DNA of 64,000 bases from Anaerovirgula multivorans (GTDB lineage Bacteria > Bacillota > Clostridia > Peptostreptococcales > Natronincolaceae), in assembly GCF_900188145.1 (NCBI RefSeq), contig NZ_FZOJ01000005.1, positions 186,001-250,000 on the forward strand. The letters run 5' to 3'. A model generated the notes under the pieces. That model searched no databases. It had not been told where the DNA came from and worked only from the letters and a program-made list of their open reading frames with translations. Positions 26,818-36,099 of the stretch are shown piece after piece. Position 1 is the first letter of the stretch. The number at the start of each line of letters is the position of its first letter. The position numbers and the translations under genes are program-made.

Positions 26818-27503
26818 AAAAAATCTTAATTATAGAGGATGATATAAGTATTGCTGAACTAGAGCGAGACTATCTTGAAATCAATGGCTTTCAAGTAGAA
26901 ATTGAAAACAGTGGCGACAAAGGAGTGACAAAGGCTAAAGCTGAGAACTATGACTTGATTATACTTGACTTGATGTTGCCAAAAATGGATGGCTTTGAAA
27001 TATGCAGACAAATTAGAAGTGTGAAGAACACACCTATCCTTATGGTCTCTGCTAAAAAAGAAGATATAGATAAGATAAGAGGACTAGGGCTTGGAGCAGA
27101 TGATTATATGACGAAACCCTTTAGTCCAAGTGAACTAGTGGCAAGGGTTAAAGCTCACATTTCACGATATGAGAGGCTAACGGAAAATTCAAGCAGCACT
27201 AAGGATCAAATCGAAATAAGAGGACTCACAATAGATAAGGGATCTAGAAGAGTATACATTAATGGTAAGGAAGTTTTGTTAACCACAAAGGAGTTTGATT
27301 TATTGGTATTTCTTGCATCTAATCCAAATCGAGTGTTTAAAAAGGAGGAGCTGTTTGAAAAATTGTGGGATCTTGACTCACAGGGAGACATTTCAACAGT
27401 TACTGTCCATATTAGAAAAATAAGAGAAAAAATAGAAAATGATCCATCGAATCCTCAGTATATCGAAACCATTTGGGGAGTGGGTTATAGATTTGAAATT
27501 TAG
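26814..27503 (+). CDS. OmpR-family response regulator
   Basis: 229 residues. Receiver domain with Asp52 (IILDLMLPKMDG) and Lys in MTKPF, then a winged-helix DNA-binding domain (about 130-229: LTTKEFDLLVFLA, VTVHIRKIREKIE, IWGVGYRFEI). Translationally coupled to the kinase. A terminator follows at 27547. Confidence 0.93.
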   Translation: MKKILIIEDDISIAELERDYLEINGFQVEIENSGDKGVTKAKAENYDLIILDLMLPKMDGFEICRQIRSVKNTPILMVSAKKEDIDKIRGLGLGADDYMTKPFSPSELVARVKAHISRYERLTENSSSTKDQIEIRGLTIDKGSRRVYINGKEVLLTTKEFDLLVFLASNPNRVFKKEELFEKLWDLDSQGDISTVTVHIRKIREKIENDPSNPQYIETIWGVGYRFEI

Positions 27504-27546
27504 CAGATCCTTTATTTATTAAAAGTTTAATAAAATCTCAGTGGAG

Positions 27547-27575
27547 AAGACGTTCCGATTGGAGCGTCTTTTTAT
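27547..27575 (+). terminator. Terminator after the two-component genes
   Basis: AAGACGTTCC/GGAGCGTCTT stem with GATT loop, then TTTATT. Confidence 0.7.
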
Positions 27576-27707
27576 TATAGATTATTGAAAATGAAAAAGA
27601 AAAATTATGAAGGATTTTAATAGGCTAACCTTGTTAAAAAATTAATCTTCGCTGAATATATTGACAAAGAATTAGAAATAATATAAAGTTATGTTGTGAT
27701 ATATTTG

Positions 27708-27739
27708 TGATATATTTGTGATATATCACAAATATATCA
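27708..27739. promoter_or_regulatory. Perfect 32-base palindrome
   Basis: The segment begins TGATATATTTGTGATA and equals its own reverse complement. Two further GTGATATATTT units precede it in direct repeat (27694-27718). It lies about 300 bases before dctP and could be an operator array or a recombination relic. Confidence 0.55.
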
Positions 27740-27811
27740 GTTATCTTCTAGGGCACGCTACATATGAGAAATAGGCATTTATAGGAATAGAAGAGGATTA
27801 TTGAACCTAAG

Positions 27812-27824
27812 TGAAAACGTTTCA
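27812..27824. promoter_or_regulatory. cre/LacI-like site upstream of the TRAP operon
   Basis: TGAAAACGTTTCA has the core of the catabolite-responsive element bound by CcpA and other LacI-family proteins. The same core, as a better match, lies upstream of the iron alcohol dehydrogenase at 34872-34885. Confidence 0.5.
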
Positions 27825-27988
27825 AAATGGCAGGATATCATCACCAGCTCGATGTTCTATCAATAAAAAATCACAGATCATTTAAGATGAATAGAAAGGC
27901 AGTAGCGACTTTGTTGGTGACATTTCTCTCATTGTAGATGGTGAAGGATGGATGGATTTTTGAGACTACTAATATTTTAGTTTAAAAT

Positions 27989-28000
27989 GTGCAATTGCAC
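27989..28000. promoter_or_regulatory. Palindrome GTGCAATTGCAC before dctP
   Basis: A perfect 12-base palindrome 26 bases before the dctP start codon. Its place suggests an operator, possibly for the GntR-type regulator at 31554; this is inference. Confidence 0.4.
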
Positions 28001-28025
28001 TATTATATATAAAGGAGGAGAAAAA

Positions 28026-29054
28026 ATGAAAAAAATTATTGCTATTTTGTTGGTAACTTTATTGTTACTTACAGCTTGTGCATCACCGGCTTCACAAAAT
28101 GATGGGGGGTCATCTGAAGCACCTGGACAAGATGTTAAACCAGTGGTAATTCAAATAGGCTATGAAAATCATCCTGGTGAACCACTTGATGTTGCAGTAA
28201 ATGAGTGGAAAAGACTTATTGAAGAAAGAAGTAACGGAACGATGGAGGTTCAAATATTCCCTTCAAGTCAACTTGGTTCTAAAAATGATATCATCGACCA
28301 AATGCTAGCTGGTGATTCAGTTATAACATTGGCTGATGGAGCATTTTATGCAGATCGTGGTGTTCCAGATTTTGGTATAGTATTTGGACCATACCTATTT
28401 GATAGCTGGGACGAAGCTTGGACACTTACAGAAAGTGATTGGTGGCAAGAGCAAAGTGGCAAACTTGAGGCACAAGGTCTAAAGTTAGTGGCTTCTAACT
28501 GGATGTATGGGGATCGTCATCTTCTTACAACAAAACCTGTAAGAACAGTAGCAGATCTTAAAGGTATGAAGGTACGTGTTCCAAATAACACAATTCAAGT
28601 TAAGGGTTTTGAAGTTTTAGGAGCAACACCAACGCCTATGGCATTAGGAGATGTTTATACAGCTCTACAACAAGGTACAATCGATGGCCTTGAGAATCCA
28701 CTACCAGTTCTTTACAACGGTAAATTTCATGAAGTTGCTAAATATCTAACATTAAGCCAGCATGTTAAAAACTTTACTACATGGATTAGTGGTGTACAAT
28801 TCTTTGACTCTTTAACTGCTGAGCAACAACAAATCTTAATAGAAACTGGTGCTGAAGCAGGTATTTATAACAATAACCTTCAAGATCAGGTTAACCAAGA
28901 AACATTAGAGAAGTTTGTAGCTGAAGGTGTTGAAATTATAGAAATTGACTTAAAAGAGTTCCAAGAAACTGCAGAAGCTTTCTACTCTTTCCCAGAGTTC
29001 ACATCTATCTGGACAGAAGGATTATACAATACAGTTAAAGATTCTATGAAGTAA
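28026..29054 (+). CDS. dctP: TRAP transporter solute-binding protein
   Basis: 342-residue lipoprotein: signal LLVTLLLLTAC with the lipobox Cys, then a Ser/Gly-rich linker and the DctP fold (IGYENHPGEPLDVAVNEWKR, GTMEVQIFPSSQLG, GMKVRVPNN, GTIDGLENP). It binds a carboxylate substrate outside the cell and delivers it to DctQM. Start at the ATG after AAAGGAGGAG. The neighbouring dehydrogenases and GntR regulator suggest a sugar acid or related hydroxy acid rather than a C4-dicarboxylate, but this is not readable from the protein. Confidence 0.9.
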   Translation: MKKIIAILLVTLLLLTACASPASQNDGGSSEAPGQDVKPVVIQIGYENHPGEPLDVAVNEWKRLIEERSNGTMEVQIFPSSQLGSKNDIIDQMLAGDSVITLADGAFYADRGVPDFGIVFGPYLFDSWDEAWTLTESDWWQEQSGKLEAQGLKLVASNWMYGDRHLLTTKPVRTVADLKGMKVRVPNNTIQVKGFEVLGATPTPMALGDVYTALQQGTIDGLENPLPVLYNGKFHEVAKYLTLSQHVKNFTTWISGVQFFDSLTAEQQQILIETGAEAGIYNNNLQDQVNQETLEKFVAEGVEIIEIDLKEFQETAEAFYSFPEFTSIWTEGLYNTVKDSMK

Positions 29055-29103
29055 ATTATATTTCTAGTAATGAAGTAAGAAATTAATAGAAGATCATCAA
29101 TAC

Positions 29104-29125
29104 CCGGAGGCAATTCTGCCTCCGG
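29104..29125 (+). terminator. Hairpin between dctP and dctQ
   Basis: CCGGAGGCA/TGCCTCCGG with ATTC loop. There is no T-run, so it more likely protects the dctP message from decay and lowers dctQM expression than fully ends transcription. Confidence 0.55.
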
Positions 29126-29256
29126 ATTATACAATTAATTGAGGAGAATTTTGCAACACTCTATCTAGTAAACGATTATTATAGAACATAAAAAAGTAGG
29201 TTTGTAGGTTTTAGCTATTTTGAAATCTAAATATATTATATATGAGGAGTGTGCAT

Positions 29257-29772
29257 ATGAAGGTGAATAATAAAGCACTTAAATGCTTATTAAATATCGA
29301 TTATTTAATCACGGGTGCTGCATTAGTTGGACTAATAACGGTTACCTTTTTAGGCGTTATCATGCGGTACTTTTTAAATAATCCTTTTATTTGGTTAGAA
29401 GAAGTTCAAATTTGGTGCTTTGTGTGGTTAGTATTTTTTGGAGCTGGTGCAGCATTTCGTACTGGCAGTCATGTAGCTATAGATGTTATCGTGGATCTTT
29501 TTCCACCTAAGGTAAAAAAAGTAGTAGAGATTTGTGTTTATCTAGTAGTGATGGCAGTACTCTTTTATTTGATGACTCATGGGTCTAATCTTGTTAGACA
29601 GATGGCTAACACAGGTAGAATGACCAATATATTAAAAGTGCCTTATTCTATCATCTATTCTGCTCTACCAATAGGATGTGGGTTAATGATGATTAACTAT
29701 ACTATAATCACAGCAACGTCGTTACTTACTAAAAAAGCTGACATGGAAGGTGGTGCAGAAGAATGGATATAA
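29257..29772 (+). CDS. dctQ: TRAP transporter small membrane subunit
   Basis: 171 residues with four membrane helices, the DctQ pattern (LEEVQIWCFVWLVFFGAG, RTGSHVAIDVIVDLFP). Start taken at the ATG at 29257, nine bases after GAGGAG; the ATG at 29242 overlaps that site. The stop lies inside the start of dctM (10-base overlap). Confidence 0.9.
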   Translation: MKVNNKALKCLLNIDYLITGAALVGLITVTFLGVIMRYFLNNPFIWLEEVQIWCFVWLVFFGAGAAFRTGSHVAIDVIVDLFPPKVKKVVEICVYLVVMAVLFYLMTHGSNLVRQMANTGRMTNILKVPYSIIYSALPIGCGLMMINYTIITATSLLTKKADMEGGAEEWI

Positions 29773-31052
29773 GTGCTGTTGGATTAGGAGCCATTGTCTT
29801 ACTAACATTTCTATTCTTACAAGTTCCTGTATTTGCATCTCTGTTGGCAGGTTCTGTTGTCTATTTTGCTCTTACACCAAGCATTCCAACTCAAATCATT
29901 GCACAGCGTGTAATCGCTGGTATAGAGAGCATACCTTTGCTTGCTGTTCCATTCTTCATTTGTGCAGGGGTATTTATGAATTATTCTGGAGTTACAAAGC
30001 GAGTTATGGATTTTTGTGAGGTAGTTACCGGTCGAATGACAGGAGGTCTTGCACAGGTAAATGTACTATTATCTACCCTTATGGGGGGATTGTCAGGGTC
30101 TAATCTTGCGGATGCTGCAATGCAGGCGAAAATGCTTGTTCCAGAAATGGAGAGAAAAGGCTTCTCGAAAGAGTTTTCCTCAGTTGTTACTGCCTCTTCA
30201 GCTATGATTACGCCTTTGATTCCACCAGGAATTGCAATGATTATCTATGGATCAATAGCAAATGTTTCTATCGGTAGACTATTTATAGCCGGTATAGGAC
30301 CAGGTGTATTATTATGCGTTTCTATGATGATATTGGTATCTGTTATTTCTAAAAAGCGTGGTTACAAACCTGCACGACAGACAAGTGTAAAGCCTAAGGA
30401 ATTTATCCTTGCATTAAGAAATGCAGTATTACCGCTTTTATTACCTGTTATCATCATTGGAGGTATTCGTTTAGGTATCTTTACACCAACCGAAGCAGGT
30501 TCTGTTGCAATCATATATTCGCTAATACTTGGCGTGGCCTATCGCGAGATGAAGTTTTCTCATGTTATTACTGGTTTAAAGGAGACCATTACAAGCACTG
30601 CTTCTATCATGCTTATTGTTGGTGCCGCTTCTGCTTTTGCTTGGATTCTTACTAGAGAGCGTATTCCTCAGCAGGTAACTGAGTTAATTGTAAATATGAT
30701 TTCTAATAAATATGTATTTCTTATGGCAGTAAATGTATTTTTGCTTGTTGTTGGTATGTTTATTGAAGGAAATGCAGCTATGATTGTGTTGGTACCATTA
30801 TTAGCGCCAGTAGCTACAGCGTACGGAATTAATGAAATACAGTTTGCTATGATATTTATATTCAACATGGCGGTTGGTTGTTTAACTCCACCTATGGGTA
30901 CCCTTATGTTTGTAACATGTGGAATAACAAAATGTAAAATTAAGAATTTTATTAAAGAAGCAGTACCATTCTATATACTTCTTTTTGTATGCTTGATGTT
31001 ATTAACATTTGTTCCAGCATTCTCTGTTGGTATTGTTAATCTTTTGTACTAA
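29763..31052 (+). CDS. dctM: TRAP transporter large membrane subunit
   Basis: 429 residues with about 12 membrane helices. Family marks: PLLAVPFFICAGVFMNYSG, MGGLSGSNLADAAMQ, PLIPPGIAMIIYGSIA, TPTEAGSVAIIYS. It forms the sodium-driven channel with DctQ. It overlaps dctQ by ten bases. Confidence 0.93.
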   Translation: MDISAVGLGAIVLLTFLFLQVPVFASLLAGSVVYFALTPSIPTQIIAQRVIAGIESIPLLAVPFFICAGVFMNYSGVTKRVMDFCEVVTGRMTGGLAQVNVLLSTLMGGLSGSNLADAAMQAKMLVPEMERKGFSKEFSSVVTASSAMITPLIPPGIAMIIYGSIANVSIGRLFIAGIGPGVLLCVSMMILVSVISKKRGYKPARQTSVKPKEFILALRNAVLPLLLPVIIIGGIRLGIFTPTEAGSVAIIYSLILGVAYREMKFSHVITGLKETITSTASIMLIVGAASAFAWILTRERIPQQVTELIVNMISNKYVFLMAVNVFLLVVGMFIEGNAAMIVLVPLLAPVATAYGINEIQFAMIFIFNMAVGCLTPPMGTLMFVTCGITKCKIKNFIKEAVPFYILLFVCLMLLTFVPAFSVGIVNLLY

Positions 31053-31351
31053 GTACTGCAAAAAGTATTAGATAATTTAGAACGTGGCATTTGAACATTA
31101 TCTTGATTGCTTGCTTTATTCCTTACCTCTAGCTGGTATAAATATTGTTGAAAAATTATTTAACGTTTTAAAAAAAGAATAATATTAATCATCGGCACAA
31201 TGATTTGTAATAAAAGTTCAATTTAATACTATGGATAATATTGGTTACAACTATTTTTCACACTATACTTTTAAAAGGTTGTAAAAAATTAAGAATTATC
31301 ATATCCAATAATTGGATCATCTTAAATCTATGGTATATTAGTTATAGGGAG

Positions 31352-31380
31352 TACTCCTTAAGGGATACCCTTAAGGAGTA
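31352..31380. terminator. Palindromic hairpin after dctM
   Basis: TACTCCTTAAGGG and CCCTTAAGGAGTA pair perfectly around ATA, followed by AAAA. On the plus strand there is no T-run. The remainder of 31053-31553 shows no gene. Confidence 0.5.
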
Positions 31381-31553
31381 AAAATGCTCTATTGAATGAT
31401 GGGTGCTTATTGCATACCTGTAGATTGAGCTTGTTACTATTAAATATGTAATTTAAAATGAAAAACATCTTATTTAACTGGTTGTGCTAATTTTAAATTC
31501 AGTATAAGGGATGTCATATATTTAACAAATTTAATTAGCAAGAGGAGGATCAT

Positions 31554-32213
31554 TTGTTGAAGCAAACAGCTGAAATACAATTACCATTGAAGGAAAAAGC
31601 CTACAACTTAATAAAAGAACAAATAATCAAATGTGAATTAATGCCGGGAAGTGACATATCAGAAATCCAGATTGCACAAGAATTAGGTATAAGTAGAACT
31701 CCAGTTAGAGAAGCATTATTGCGGTTGAATCAAGAAAAGTTTGTAACGATCTATCCTCGCAAGGGTATTATTGTTTCTGAAATAACAGTAAAAGACATAC
31801 ATGAAGTATTTCAGATAAGAGAACTTATTGAACCCGCTATGGCCAAGATTGCTTGTAAAAATATGTCTAAAGAATACTTGCTTCAGTTAAAGAAAAAATT
31901 TGAAGATATTGAATTTAACTTATCAAATCCTAGTGCTATGGAATATTTTGATTTAGATATAGAATTTCATAAATATATTATCCAATGTGGGAATAACAAT
32001 CATTTAATAAAGTTTACTAACAGAATATTTGATTTAGATTATAGAATTCGCGTAATGTCTACTTTAGAAATAGATGATGTTGAAAAAAGATCAAGACCTG
32101 AACATTTTGCTATCATTGATGCTTTGATTGCTAAAGATGGAGAGAAAATACAAGAAACAATTCGAGAACATATAGTCAATGCTCGGGAAGCAGCTCTATT
32201 AAAGATTTATTAG
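31554..32213 (+). CDS. GntR-family transcriptional regulator (FadR/FCD type)
   Basis: 219 residues. N-terminal winged helix (PLKEKAYNLIKEQIIKCEL, ELGISRTPVREALLRLNQE) and C-terminal FCD ligand domain (RELIEPAMAKIACKNM, LDIEFHKYIIQCGNN, EHFAIIDALIAKDGEK) with the metal-binding Asp/His set. FCD regulators respond to carboxylates or sugar acids. TTG start after AGAGGAGG; a second TTG directly follows. It probably controls the dctPQM and dehydrogenase genes around it. Confidence 0.88.
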   Translation: MLKQTAEIQLPLKEKAYNLIKEQIIKCELMPGSDISEIQIAQELGISRTPVREALLRLNQEKFVTIYPRKGIIVSEITVKDIHEVFQIRELIEPAMAKIACKNMSKEYLLQLKKKFEDIEFNLSNPSAMEYFDLDIEFHKYIIQCGNNNHLIKFTNRIFDLDYRIRVMSTLEIDDVEKRSRPEHFAIIDALIAKDGEKIQETIREHIVNAREAALLKIY

Positions 32214-32352
32214 TTTATATAGTATAGTTTATTTAATAAAAACAATATAAGGGGACCTCAAATTCATCGAAAATCAATCGATGAATCTTTTGAAGGAAGG
32301 CTTTGTTCTAGTATTCATATACTTTAAACGTAGGAACAGGAGGCAATATATT

Positions 32353-33378
32353 ATGAAAATGATGAAAGTAGTTGAAATAAAAGAACCTGGAAGAATACAA
32401 GTAGTCGAAAAGGAAATACCCAAACCTAAAAAAGGCGAGGCGTTACTTAAAATTAAGTATTGTGGTATTTGTGGTTCAGACATAGCTACCTATACAGGTA
32501 ACCAACCCTTTGCAAGCTATCCTCGAATTCCTGGGCATGAGTTTTCGGCAGAAATTATAGAGGTAGAAGACAATAATCTAGGATTACAAAAAGGAATGAT
32601 TGTTACCGCAAATCCTTATTTTAATTGTGGAAGTTGTTATTCTTGCCAAAAGGGAAAAGTGAATTGCTGTGAGTCAAATGAGACAATGGGAGTGCAGAGA
32701 GATGGGTCTTTTGCTGAGTACTTAACGATGCCAATAGAAAGAATTTATAATGGAAAGACGCTTTCAGCAAAGACACTAGCTTTAATAGAACCCTTTTCAA
32801 TTAGTTATCATGCGATAAATAGAGGAGATATTCAAAAGGAAGACAAAGTATTAGTATTTGGAGCAGGAGCAATCGGAATATTTGCAATGATAGCTGCTAA
32901 GCTAAGAGGAGCACAAGTATATATAACTGATGTTTTTGAAGATAGGTTAAAACAGGCAATGCAAATGGGGGCAGATGGAATAATCAATGCGTCTAAAGAA
33001 GATATCAATGAAAGAGTGAAAGAAATCACGGAGGCTTATGGTATGGATGTATGTATTGAGGCCGCTGGATTGCCTGAAACTTTTTTAAATTGTATAGATA
33101 GTGTAGCTTTTGGAGGAAAAGTAGTATTAATAGGTAACGGCAAAAGAGAAACTGCTTTTAATCACTCCGTATTGTTGAAAAAGGAACTGAATGTATATGG
33201 CTCAAGAAACAGTTTGTTAAATGACTTCCTATCATTAATTGATCTAGTGACTGATGATAAAGTAGATATTGAAAAGATAGTAACCGATGTTTTCGAATTG
33301 CATAATGTGATTGATGCCTTCGAAAGCTTAAAAAATAACGATGGCTCTAAACTAAAGGTGTTAGTAAAGTTTGACTAA
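32353..33378 (+). CDS. Zinc-dependent medium-chain dehydrogenase
   Basis: 341 residues. Catalytic zinc ligands in YCGICGSD and GHEFSAE; structural zinc Cys set in FNCGSCYSCQKGKVNCC; NAD-binding VFGAGAIGIFAMIAA. It resembles sorbitol, threonine and sugar-acid (RspB/YjjN-like) dehydrogenases. Start at the ATG after AGGAGG at 32340; a longer upstream frame lacks a ribosome site. In its setting beside a TRAP transporter and an FCD regulator it likely oxidises the imported hydroxy acid or polyol. Confidence 0.85.
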   Translation: MKMMKVVEIKEPGRIQVVEKEIPKPKKGEALLKIKYCGICGSDIATYTGNQPFASYPRIPGHEFSAEIIEVEDNNLGLQKGMIVTANPYFNCGSCYSCQKGKVNCCESNETMGVQRDGSFAEYLTMPIERIYNGKTLSAKTLALIEPFSISYHAINRGDIQKEDKVLVFGAGAIGIFAMIAAKLRGAQVYITDVFEDRLKQAMQMGADGIINASKEDINERVKEITEAYGMDVCIEAAGLPETFLNCIDSVAFGGKVVLIGNGKRETAFNHSVLLKKELNVYGSRNSLLNDFLSLIDLVTDDKVDIEKIVTDVFELHNVIDAFESLKNNDGSKLKVLVKFD

Positions 33379-33593
33379 TAGCATATTTACTTTAAAGGGT
33401 GAAACAGCACTATCCCCTCTTTAGATTTATAGCTGTAAAAAAGAGAAAGATAGATCAAACTTATAGATAAGAGATAGTATTGAAAGGAATTATAACTGTC
33501 TTATTTACAAAATTCGTCAATTATGGTATCCTATTAATATAGTCAATGTTAAATAAATAACGAAGATTAAACTTTTGAATATTGAAAAAAATA

Positions 33594-33618
33594 ATATGGG
33601 GAGATACTCTCCCCATAT
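33594..33618. terminator. Bidirectional terminator
   Basis: ATATGGGGAGA and TCTCCCCATAT around TAC, between the two convergent dehydrogenase genes. Confidence 0.65.
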
Positions 33619-33644
33619 CAAGATCTAAAAATGATAAATATTTA

Positions 33645-34796
33645 TTACATTGCGTTTCTAAATATCTCTATAACTTGTTCTAATGTAGCAGTACGAGGAT
33701 TAGTAAATTGGCAAGCATCAACTTTAGCATTGGTTGCCATGATTTCAAAGTCTTCCTCTTTAACGCCTAGTTCGCTAAGACCCGAAGGAATTCCAATGGA
33801 GCTTGAAAGTTTTTTAATAGAGTCAATTGCTTTTTGAGCTGCATCGCTAACTGATAAACCATCAACATTTTCTCCCATAGCGATTGCAACATCACGTAGT
33901 CTATCAGCACATCCAATTAAATTAAATTGTTCAACATGGGGTAAAAGAATAGCGTTACATACACCATGTGGTAGGTTGTAGAAGCCACCTAGCTGATGGG
34001 CCATTGAATGAACATATCCTAAGCTAGCATTGTTAAATGCCATTCCGGCTAGGAATTGAGCATAAGCCATCTGTTCTCTTGCTACCATGTCGGCACCATG
34101 GGCAACAGCAATAGGTAAGTATTTAGATATTAATTTCATTGCCATCAAAGCTGCTGAATCTGTGAGAGGAGTTGCAGCTATTGATACATATGCTTCTATG
34201 GCATGGGTCAAAGCATCCATGCCAGTAGCAGCTGTTAATGCTGGTGGCATGCCTACCATAAGCTCACAATCATTAATAGATATATTTGGAGTTACACGCC
34301 AGTCAACAATTGCCATCTTAACCTTTCGACTGGTATCAGTGATAATACAGAAACGAGTCATTTCAGAGGCGGTTCCAGCAGTTGTATTTACAGCTATAAA
34401 TGGAACCATTGGGTTTGAAGATTTATCTATACCTTCATAATCATGAATCTTACCACCATTTGCAGCTAAGAGTCCAATCCCTTTTGCACAGTCATGGGAG
34501 GAACCTCCCCCTAGAGATATGATTGTATCACATTTTTTATCGGTCCATACTTTAAATCCCGCAGCAACATTTTTGTCGGTAGGATTAGGCTCTGCCCCAT
34601 CAAATATAACAGCCTTCAAACTAGAATTTTCAATTAAGCCTTTAACTTTGTCAGCCATACCCATTTTAGCTAAACCAACATCTGTTACAATTAGTACCTT
34701 AGTTCCTCCTAAACTTTTTACTTTTTCACCAATACCATTAATACTACCTGCTCCAAATAAATTGACGGTTGGAATAAAATAAGCACTCATTGACAT
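33645..34796 (-). CDS. Iron-containing alcohol dehydrogenase
   Basis: 383 residues of the group III alcohol dehydrogenase family. [13 protein letters not shown] and [13 protein letters not shown] belong to the nucleotide-binding half; iron ligands lie in [14 protein letters not shown] and [19 protein letters not shown]. Relatives oxidise 1,3-propanediol, 1,2-propanediol, methanol or butanol; the substrate here is open. The ATG follows AAGGGGG (minus strand). A cre-like site lies about 80 bases upstream, so carbon catabolite control is likely. Confidence 0.92.
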   Translation of the reverse strand: MSMSAYFIPTVNLFGAGSINGIGEKVKSLGGTKVLIVTDVGLAKMGMADKVKGLIENSSLKAVIFDGAEPNPTDKNVAAGFKVWTDKKCDTIISLGGGSSHDCAKGIGLLAANGGKIHDYEGIDKSSNPMVPFIAVNTTAGTASEMTRFCIITDTSRKVKMAIVDWRVTPNISINDCELMVGMPPALTAATGMDALTHAIEAYVSIAATPLTDSAALMAMKLISKYLPIAVAHGADMVAREQMAYAQFLAGMAFNNASLGYVHSMAHQLGGFYNLPHGVCNAILLPHVEQFNLIGCADRLRDVAIAMGENVDGLSVSDAAQKAIDSIKKLSSSIGIPSGLSELGVKEEDFEIMATNAKVDACQFTNPRTATLEQVIEIFRNAM

Positions 34797-34871
34797 AAAA
34801 AGAACCCCCTTTTTAATTTAAGTTGAAAATTTCAATAAATTTTTATTCCTAAACCCATCCCGTGTTTAGCG

Positions 34872-34885
34872 AGAAAACGTTTTCA
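34872..34885 (-). promoter_or_regulatory. cre-like operator of the iron alcohol dehydrogenase
   Basis: Read on the minus strand, TGAAAACGTTTTCT fits the full catabolite-responsive consensus. It lies upstream of the minus-strand dehydrogenase gene. Confidence 0.6.
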
Positions 34886-34889
34886 CCTC

Positions 34890-35534
34890 CTTTAATAATA
34901 ATTTCATCTTTACCCATAAAAAGACACAAAGGATAACTGATATAGAGTATGAGATGGGTGTGTCCTTAAGGGCAAAAGAGAAACTTACAATAATAATTAC
35001 AAAATTATAACAGACCAGTTAATAAGGTAAAGCTACATAAATATAATAGTAAATAATGCTTTAGATCATCATGAATTTTTAAGCTAGAATATATTGAAGC
35101 ATGAGAAATGTACAGAAGTTTCTTGAAATTAAAGTTAAGATATAATCTTATTTGTTTACTTTCTAACTTTTAGGATAATGGCCTTATGAAAGGTACGAGT
35201 AGAAAACATCTTGCCTCAATTAATTATGAAAGCAGATTAAATGTAATTAAACATTATAAACGTAGTACCTCTAGAAGGAATAATAGTTTATAATTAACTT
35301 AAAGATGCAAAAATCATGCCTAAAACAGAACAGGCTTAATAGGTAGATGAGAAGGAGATCAGCTAAAAATTGTTCATATTCGGTACAAATTCCGCGAAAA
35401 CTACTGTTCTACTTTGGTACTATGCACTAAAAAAGAACAGTTTTAGAGATGAAGTCACCATCTTAAAACAAATAGGACTATAGTACCTATAAAGTTTGAA
35501 TACGTATCAGTCTAAAAATGCACATCCCTATACT
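34890..35534. other. Gap without recognisable gene
   Basis: AT-rich sequence with no ORF that looks coding and no hairpin of note. It lies between the dehydrogenase promoter region and the repeat cluster at 35.5-35.9 kb. Confidence 0.5.
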
Positions 35535-35589
35535 TTATTAAATCCAAGGGTTTACGGACAAAACTGTAGGCTCTTAGTGTATTAGAATC
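35535..35589 (-). repeat. Decayed GATATAC-type repeat, copy 3
   Basis: AAGGGTTTACGGACAAAACTG and TAGGCTCTTAGTGTATTAGAATC (each split at most 20 bases in the family) follow the order seen at 20852-20940 but with losses in the middle. Confidence 0.4.
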
Positions 35590-35661
35590 AAGAGTTATGA
35601 GTATAGGTGTATAATAACATTGATGAGGTGAAATGTAAAAAATAAAAAAATATTAAATGAT

Positions 35662-35698
35662 TAGGCATGACTTCTAAATTAAATGGAAGTCATGCCTA
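35662..35698. terminator. Hairpin TAGGCATGACTTC
   Basis: TAGGCATGACTTC and GAAGTCATGCCTA pair perfectly; A-rich before and TTAGTTT after. No gene is next to it on either side, so it may be the end of a small unrecognised transcript. Confidence 0.45.
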
Positions 35699-35723
35699 TT
35701 AGTTTGCATTGTAATTTATCCTT

Positions 35724-35890
35724 CGGTGTATTGCTAAGACTCCCGCTTCTTCTAGATAAACAAACTAAGCGACTAACACAAAATCAAAGATTTTGGTTAT
35801 CTGCTTATAGATAAACAAACTAAGTGACCAACACGAAAGTTAGAAACCAAACTTTCGGTTGTCTACTTATGAATTAAGTCTCATTTTATT
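35724..35890 (+). repeat. Two-hairpin repeat copy 3, interrupted by two other hairpins
   Basis: The first 29 bases (35724-35752) and the last 20 (35871-35890) match the ends of the repeat at 10491-10610. Between them sit two hairpins of another family: 35766-35807 (TAAGC/GCTTA, AAAATC/GATTTT) and 35821-35869 (TAAGT/ACTTA, GAAAGTT/AACTTTC). One repeat has replaced or entered the middle of another. Confidence 0.6.
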
Positions 35891-36039
35891 GAAAAGGTAT
35901 CTGTTTCCGTGTCCCATTTACATGATTTTTTGTTTTTCTTATGAAGTTTAGAAATATTTAAGAATTTGTTTAGAGGTAGTTTATAATTGGTTGCTATAAT
36001 AAGAAAATAAGTGAATGCCAAAAAGGTTTCATTCATGAT

Positions 36040-36057
36040 AGACTGACCAGCCAGTCT
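36040..36057. promoter_or_regulatory. TetR-type operator before the RND efflux operon
   Basis: AGACTGACCAGCCAGTCT has arms AGACTG/CAGTCT, the usual operator wording of AcrR/TetR-like repressors. It lies 43 bases before the adaptor gene, downstream of TATAAT boxes at 35982 and 35995. The TetR gene at the end of the operon is the natural partner. Confidence 0.65.
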
Positions 36058-36099
36058 GTTTTTTTAATCAAATAAATTTAAAATGCAGGAGGAAGCAAA

